From assembly GCF_025660475.1 (NCBI RefSeq), contig NZ_JAOUSF010000004.1, positions 335,048 to 399,047 on the forward strand: a stretch of 64,000 nucleotides of DNA, read 5' to 3'. The translations under genes were made by a program, and so were the position numbers. The notes under the pieces were generated by a model. That model was not told the DNA's origin and ran no database searches. It saw only the letters and a program-made list of their open reading frames with translations. The DNA is from Perspicuibacillus lycopersici (GTDB taxonomy: Bacteria > Bacillota > Bacilli > Bacillales > Caldibacillaceae). Shown here piece by piece: positions 61,807 to 64,000 of this stretch. Numbering within the stretch: the stretch's first letter is position 1; each line of letters starts with the position of its first letter.

Positions 61807-61925
61807 CGCTGAGCAGACTGAATATACGAAGACTGACAGGTGTGAACCTGGAGGAGCGCTAGCGACGAGGTGGCCAAGTGTTTGCCAGAACAGAATGGAT
61901 ACGCAGAGTGTATTTCCGTCTGTAG
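61807..61925. repeat. dispersed element, right flank of array 2
   Basis: CGCTGAGCAGACTGAATATA and the following CGAAGACT open the element; GGAGGAGCGCTAGCGACGAGG is the GC-rich core and AGTGTATTTCCGTC closes it, roughly mirroring the start. The rest of the gap to 62143 shows nothing I can support. Confidence 0.65.
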
Positions 61926-62143
61926 CCTTTTTAGAAAAAGCAACAATCTATACGAAAAAAGCCTTTTATTATGTCTTTTTATCGGAGGTTGGTATTGTCG
62001 TGGGAGATAAAATTGGAAATTAGTGTTTGACTTTAAATGTTTTTACGTTTTAGTGGTGGAAAAATGCAAACAATCGAAATAACGATTCCATTAATTAAAC
62101 AAAGTGGGAAAATGTCTATAAGGGAAGCTGCATTTGCAATAAA

Positions 62144-62172
62144 AAAATGCTCCCAGCAAGGCTAGCAGCATT
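62144..62172 (-). terminator. intrinsic terminator of ygzB
   Basis: Minus strand AATGCTGCTAGC and GCTGGGAGCATT pair with mismatches, then seven T. The stem slightly overlaps the stop codon. Confidence 0.65.
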
Positions 62173-62515
62173 ATTTACTACGATTATATGATTCATCAAA
62201 TTCTTTCCCCTCTAACTCCTTATCCAATGTTAAAGGTTCTCGACAATACATACACATATCCACTTTACCAAGAATTTTTGTCACCTTATTACAAGAAGGA
62301 CAAACAACCTGGACAGCCCTTGTCGATAGCATCCCTATTAAAAAATATACAACCGTACTAGCAATTATAGATAAGAAACCTAAAACCATAAAAATCGCCA
62401 TGAAAATTGGGTGATTCCGGAAGAAAAGTCCAATATACATGATAATAAAGCCAATAAATACTAAACTTAATGCAAACGTCCGGATTCTATTAATTTTGCT
62501 CGTATATTTCGCCAT
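62171..62515 (-). CDS. ygzB: YgzB family membrane protein (UPF0295)
   Basis: A 114-residue protein with two helices (about 14-33, 37-60) and a C-terminal zinc-ribbon-like part with CPSCNK and CMYCREP. The opening [19 protein letters not shown] matches YgzB. Function unknown. TAGGAGGGGG precedes the ATG. In B. subtilis it also lies beside perR. Confidence 0.92.
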   Translation of the reverse strand: MAKYTSKINRIRTFALSLVFIGFIIMYIGLFFRNHPIFMAIFMVLGFLSIIASTVVYFLIGMLSTRAVQVVCPSCNKVTKILGKVDMCMYCREPLTLDKELEGKEFDESYNRSK

Positions 62516-62832
62516 ATAGCCCCCTCCTAATGAAAACTATACCATAAATAGGCAAAAAGATAGAAAAAATAACGAATATATTTAAATACAAAAAATATTA
62601 TTTATAGTAAAACAGAAACAATGTTCAACAAATTGCCACAAGATATTTGTGAACTTATTCATTTATTTAGAAGGAATTTCCTAAAATATTGTCGAATATT
62701 CTTTAAACGGATAATTCCTTAAAACAAAAACTAGATTTATAAAAATAATATTTGCATCGAATCGAATTGCATTTATACTTATAAAATCAGTGTTTTTTAA
62801 GAGAGTCATATAGAAGGAGCTTGGAGGCAATT

Positions 62833-63696
62833 ATGGAAAATATATTAAGAAGTATATACCAAGAACGTGCGAGTGACCCAACGACATTAGGAATCCTTTC
62901 GATTGAAAATCGGGACAGCCTTGCAACTATCACGGACACCTTCGACGAAATACTGCTTATTATCTCAAAAGAACAAGAACACCCATTATTCGTCAAGCAT
63001 TATGAATACGAAGCAAAAAAGCTGGCCCTATATATCGTCAATGAAGCTCAAGTAAAACTATGGATTTCCAAAGGGACGAACCGAAAAGTATTTGATTGGT
63101 TTTATTACGGAAAAATTTTATTTGACCGCAACGACTATTTATACCGCTTAATCCAAGAGATAAAGGATTTCCCATTCCATGAACGTAAGCTAAGAATCGG
63201 CTTAGAGTTCGCCAAGCTAATCCGTACCTATATGGAAGGGAAAACACTTTACGAGAAAAAACAATACTTAGACGCGTACAGTCACATTATCCATTCCCTT
63301 CATTACTTAGGAAGAGTAGCACTTATCGAAAAAGGCTATCATCCAGAAATAACGGTATGGAATCAAGTTAAACAAATCGAACCAGAAGTATATAAAATGT
63401 ATGAAGAGCTTGTCCATAGCGAAGAACCACTCCATAAAAAATTAGAGCTATTATTTTTAGCAAGTGAATTTTTCATCCATTCAAGAACAGAGATTGGATC
63501 CGCACATATTATGAAGGTGTTGGCGGAAAAAGAGCTTTGGTCAATCCAAGAATTTATGGAGCATCCAGAATTAAGCTTATATGCAACAGATCTTATCGTC
63601 TTTATCGAATATTTAATTGATAAAAAGTATATTGCAGTTGAATTGAAAGAATCAAAGGGAAAATCGATTTTTCACCGTTATTATAAGAAACAATAA
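62833..63696 (+). CDS. ygxA: YgxA nucleotidyltransferase-like protein
   Basis: A 287-residue protein. The N-terminal third resembles a nucleotidyltransferase-like fold (SLATITDTFDEILLIISKEQEHPLFVKHYEYEAKKLALYIVNE) and the middle is helical (RTYMEGKTLYEKKQYLDAYSHIIHSLHYLGRVALIEKG), with a winged-helix-like C terminus. It is the usual gene just before an rRNA operon in Bacillus. The ATG at 62833 follows TTGGAGG. Biochemical role unknown. Confidence 0.9.
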   Translation: MENILRSIYQERASDPTTLGILSIENRDSLATITDTFDEILLIISKEQEHPLFVKHYEYEAKKLALYIVNEAQVKLWISKGTNRKVFDWFYYGKILFDRNDYLYRLIQEIKDFPFHERKLRIGLEFAKLIRTYMEGKTLYEKKQYLDAYSHIIHSLHYLGRVALIEKGYHPEITVWNQVKQIEPEVYKMYEELVHSEEPLHKKLELLFLASEFFIHSRTEIGSAHIMKVLAEKELWSIQEFMEHPELSLYATDLIVFIEYLIDKKYIAVELKESKGKSIFHRYYKKQ

Positions 63697-63736
63697 ATCC
63701 ATTCAATTGTTATATTAAAAAAACATTAACATAGTG

Positions 63737-63765
63737 TTGACATTAATAAAAAGAGATGGTATATT
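63737..63765 (+). promoter_or_regulatory. rrn promoter P1
   Basis: TTGACA-N17-TATATT. It is about 190 bp upstream of the 16S gene. Confidence 0.85.
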
Positions 63766-63817
63766 AATATTCGTCGCTACGAGATACTTAATAAAAGCGA
63801 CACGATAAAAAAAGTTA

Positions 63818-63846
63818 TTGACAACAAAAACTTATCGTGATATATT
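63818..63846 (+). promoter_or_regulatory. rrn promoter P2
   Basis: TTGACA-N17-TATATT, 81 bp downstream of P1. Tandem strong promoters with a leader of about 100 nt containing the TTGAAAACTGAACAAG stretch seen before many Bacillales 16S genes. Confidence 0.88.
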
Positions 63847-63953
63847 AAGTGAGTCGCGTTTGCGGCGAAGAAATTATATTGAACCTTGAAAACTGAACAA
63901 GACGAAGCGTTTAATTAAACTATTTTTAAAACATTTTTGAGCTAATCAAACAC

Positions 63954-64000
63954 TTTTTGGAGAGTTTGATCCTGGCTCAGGACGAACGCTGGCGGCGTGC
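63954..64000 (+). rRNA. rrs: 16S ribosomal RNA, 5' end (partial, cut by window)
   Basis: TTTTTGGAGAGTTTGATCCT followed by GGCTCAGGACGAACGCTGGC is the universal 16S 5' end (27F priming region). Only the first 47 or so bases are in the window; the exact mature end may differ by one or two bases. Confidence 0.97.

Noticed and set aside
61623..61946. 107-aa minus-strand frame at the end of array 2
   Set aside because: Crosses array units and the dispersed element; no ribosome-binding site and no recognisable product.
62640..62665. Rex-like site before ygxA
   Set aside because: TTGTGAA-CTTA-TTCATTT keeps only one good half; no second site or promoter overlap.

Overview
The window looks like chromosome from an AT-rich, spore-forming member of the Bacillales, most likely Planococcaceae/Caryophanaceae (Lysinibacillus/Solibacillus-like); the genus is inference. 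Evidence: two SASP genes (sspK, gamma-type sspE), Gram-positive ribosome-binding sites throughout, a YhcR-type wall protein with an LPNTA sorting motif, and a right-hand 20 kb that follows the Bacillus subtilis yfhD-yfhE-recX-yfhH-sspK-yfhP-mutY-yfhS-sspE-ygaC-ygaD-ygaE-gsaB-ygaF-perR-ygzB-ygxA-rrn order. The last 47 bases are the 5' end of a 16S rRNA gene behind two strong tandem promoters.

Layout. 0-5.5 kb: small membrane protein, two GNATs, guaC, a C26 amidotransferase, yfmL helicase and a DUF3298 protein. 5.5-12 kb: four DoxX-family membrane-protein paralogs, each with Rex-like TTGTGAA-N4-TTCACAA operators; two of them are near-identical direct repeats that flank the ktrAB K+ transporter operon, which has its own c-di-AMP riboswitch. 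A 15-unit, exactly 52-bp tandem array lies between the first two paralogs. 12-22.6 kb: two membrane proteins, an alpha-glucosidase with operator and cre-like site, a TetR/MFS efflux pair, DUF2187, a thiosulfate-uptake pair (tsuA-tsuB), and small proteins. 22.6-28 kb: opuC-type glycine betaine ABC transporter (permease fused to binding protein), mntH and a BusR-like GntR-RCK_C regulator. 28-33 kb: Mta/TipA-like MerR regulator, a 59-aa Cys-rich protein, and a run of phosphotransferase, methyltransferase, metallo-hydrolase and AAC(6')-like acetyltransferase. 33-43.8 kb: SAM-riboswitch-controlled YxjG-like methyltransferase, a protein kinase beside a Ser/His-rich protein, lipoprotein, holin, a 1319-aa cell-wall nuclease/5'-nucleotidase and a CNNM/CorC protein. 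43.8-64 kb: the conserved yfh/yga block, interrupted by a sigma/anti-sigma fusion gene, a K+ channel, a dehydrogenase/cobalamin adenosyltransferase pair and a second 52-bp array of 21 units.

Themes. Osmotic/K+ control by c-di-AMP is suggested twice (ktrAB riboswitch; BusR-like protein near opuC, whose promoter carries a perfect inverted repeat). Redox control is suggested by the doxX operators and perR. Non-coding repeats are unusually prominent: two phased 52-bp arrays of one family, a third array of about 21.4 bp behind mutY, and a dispersed palindromic element that appears in the leaders of ktrA, malL and yxjG and on both sides of the second array. No CRISPR array, tRNA, transposase or prophage block was seen.
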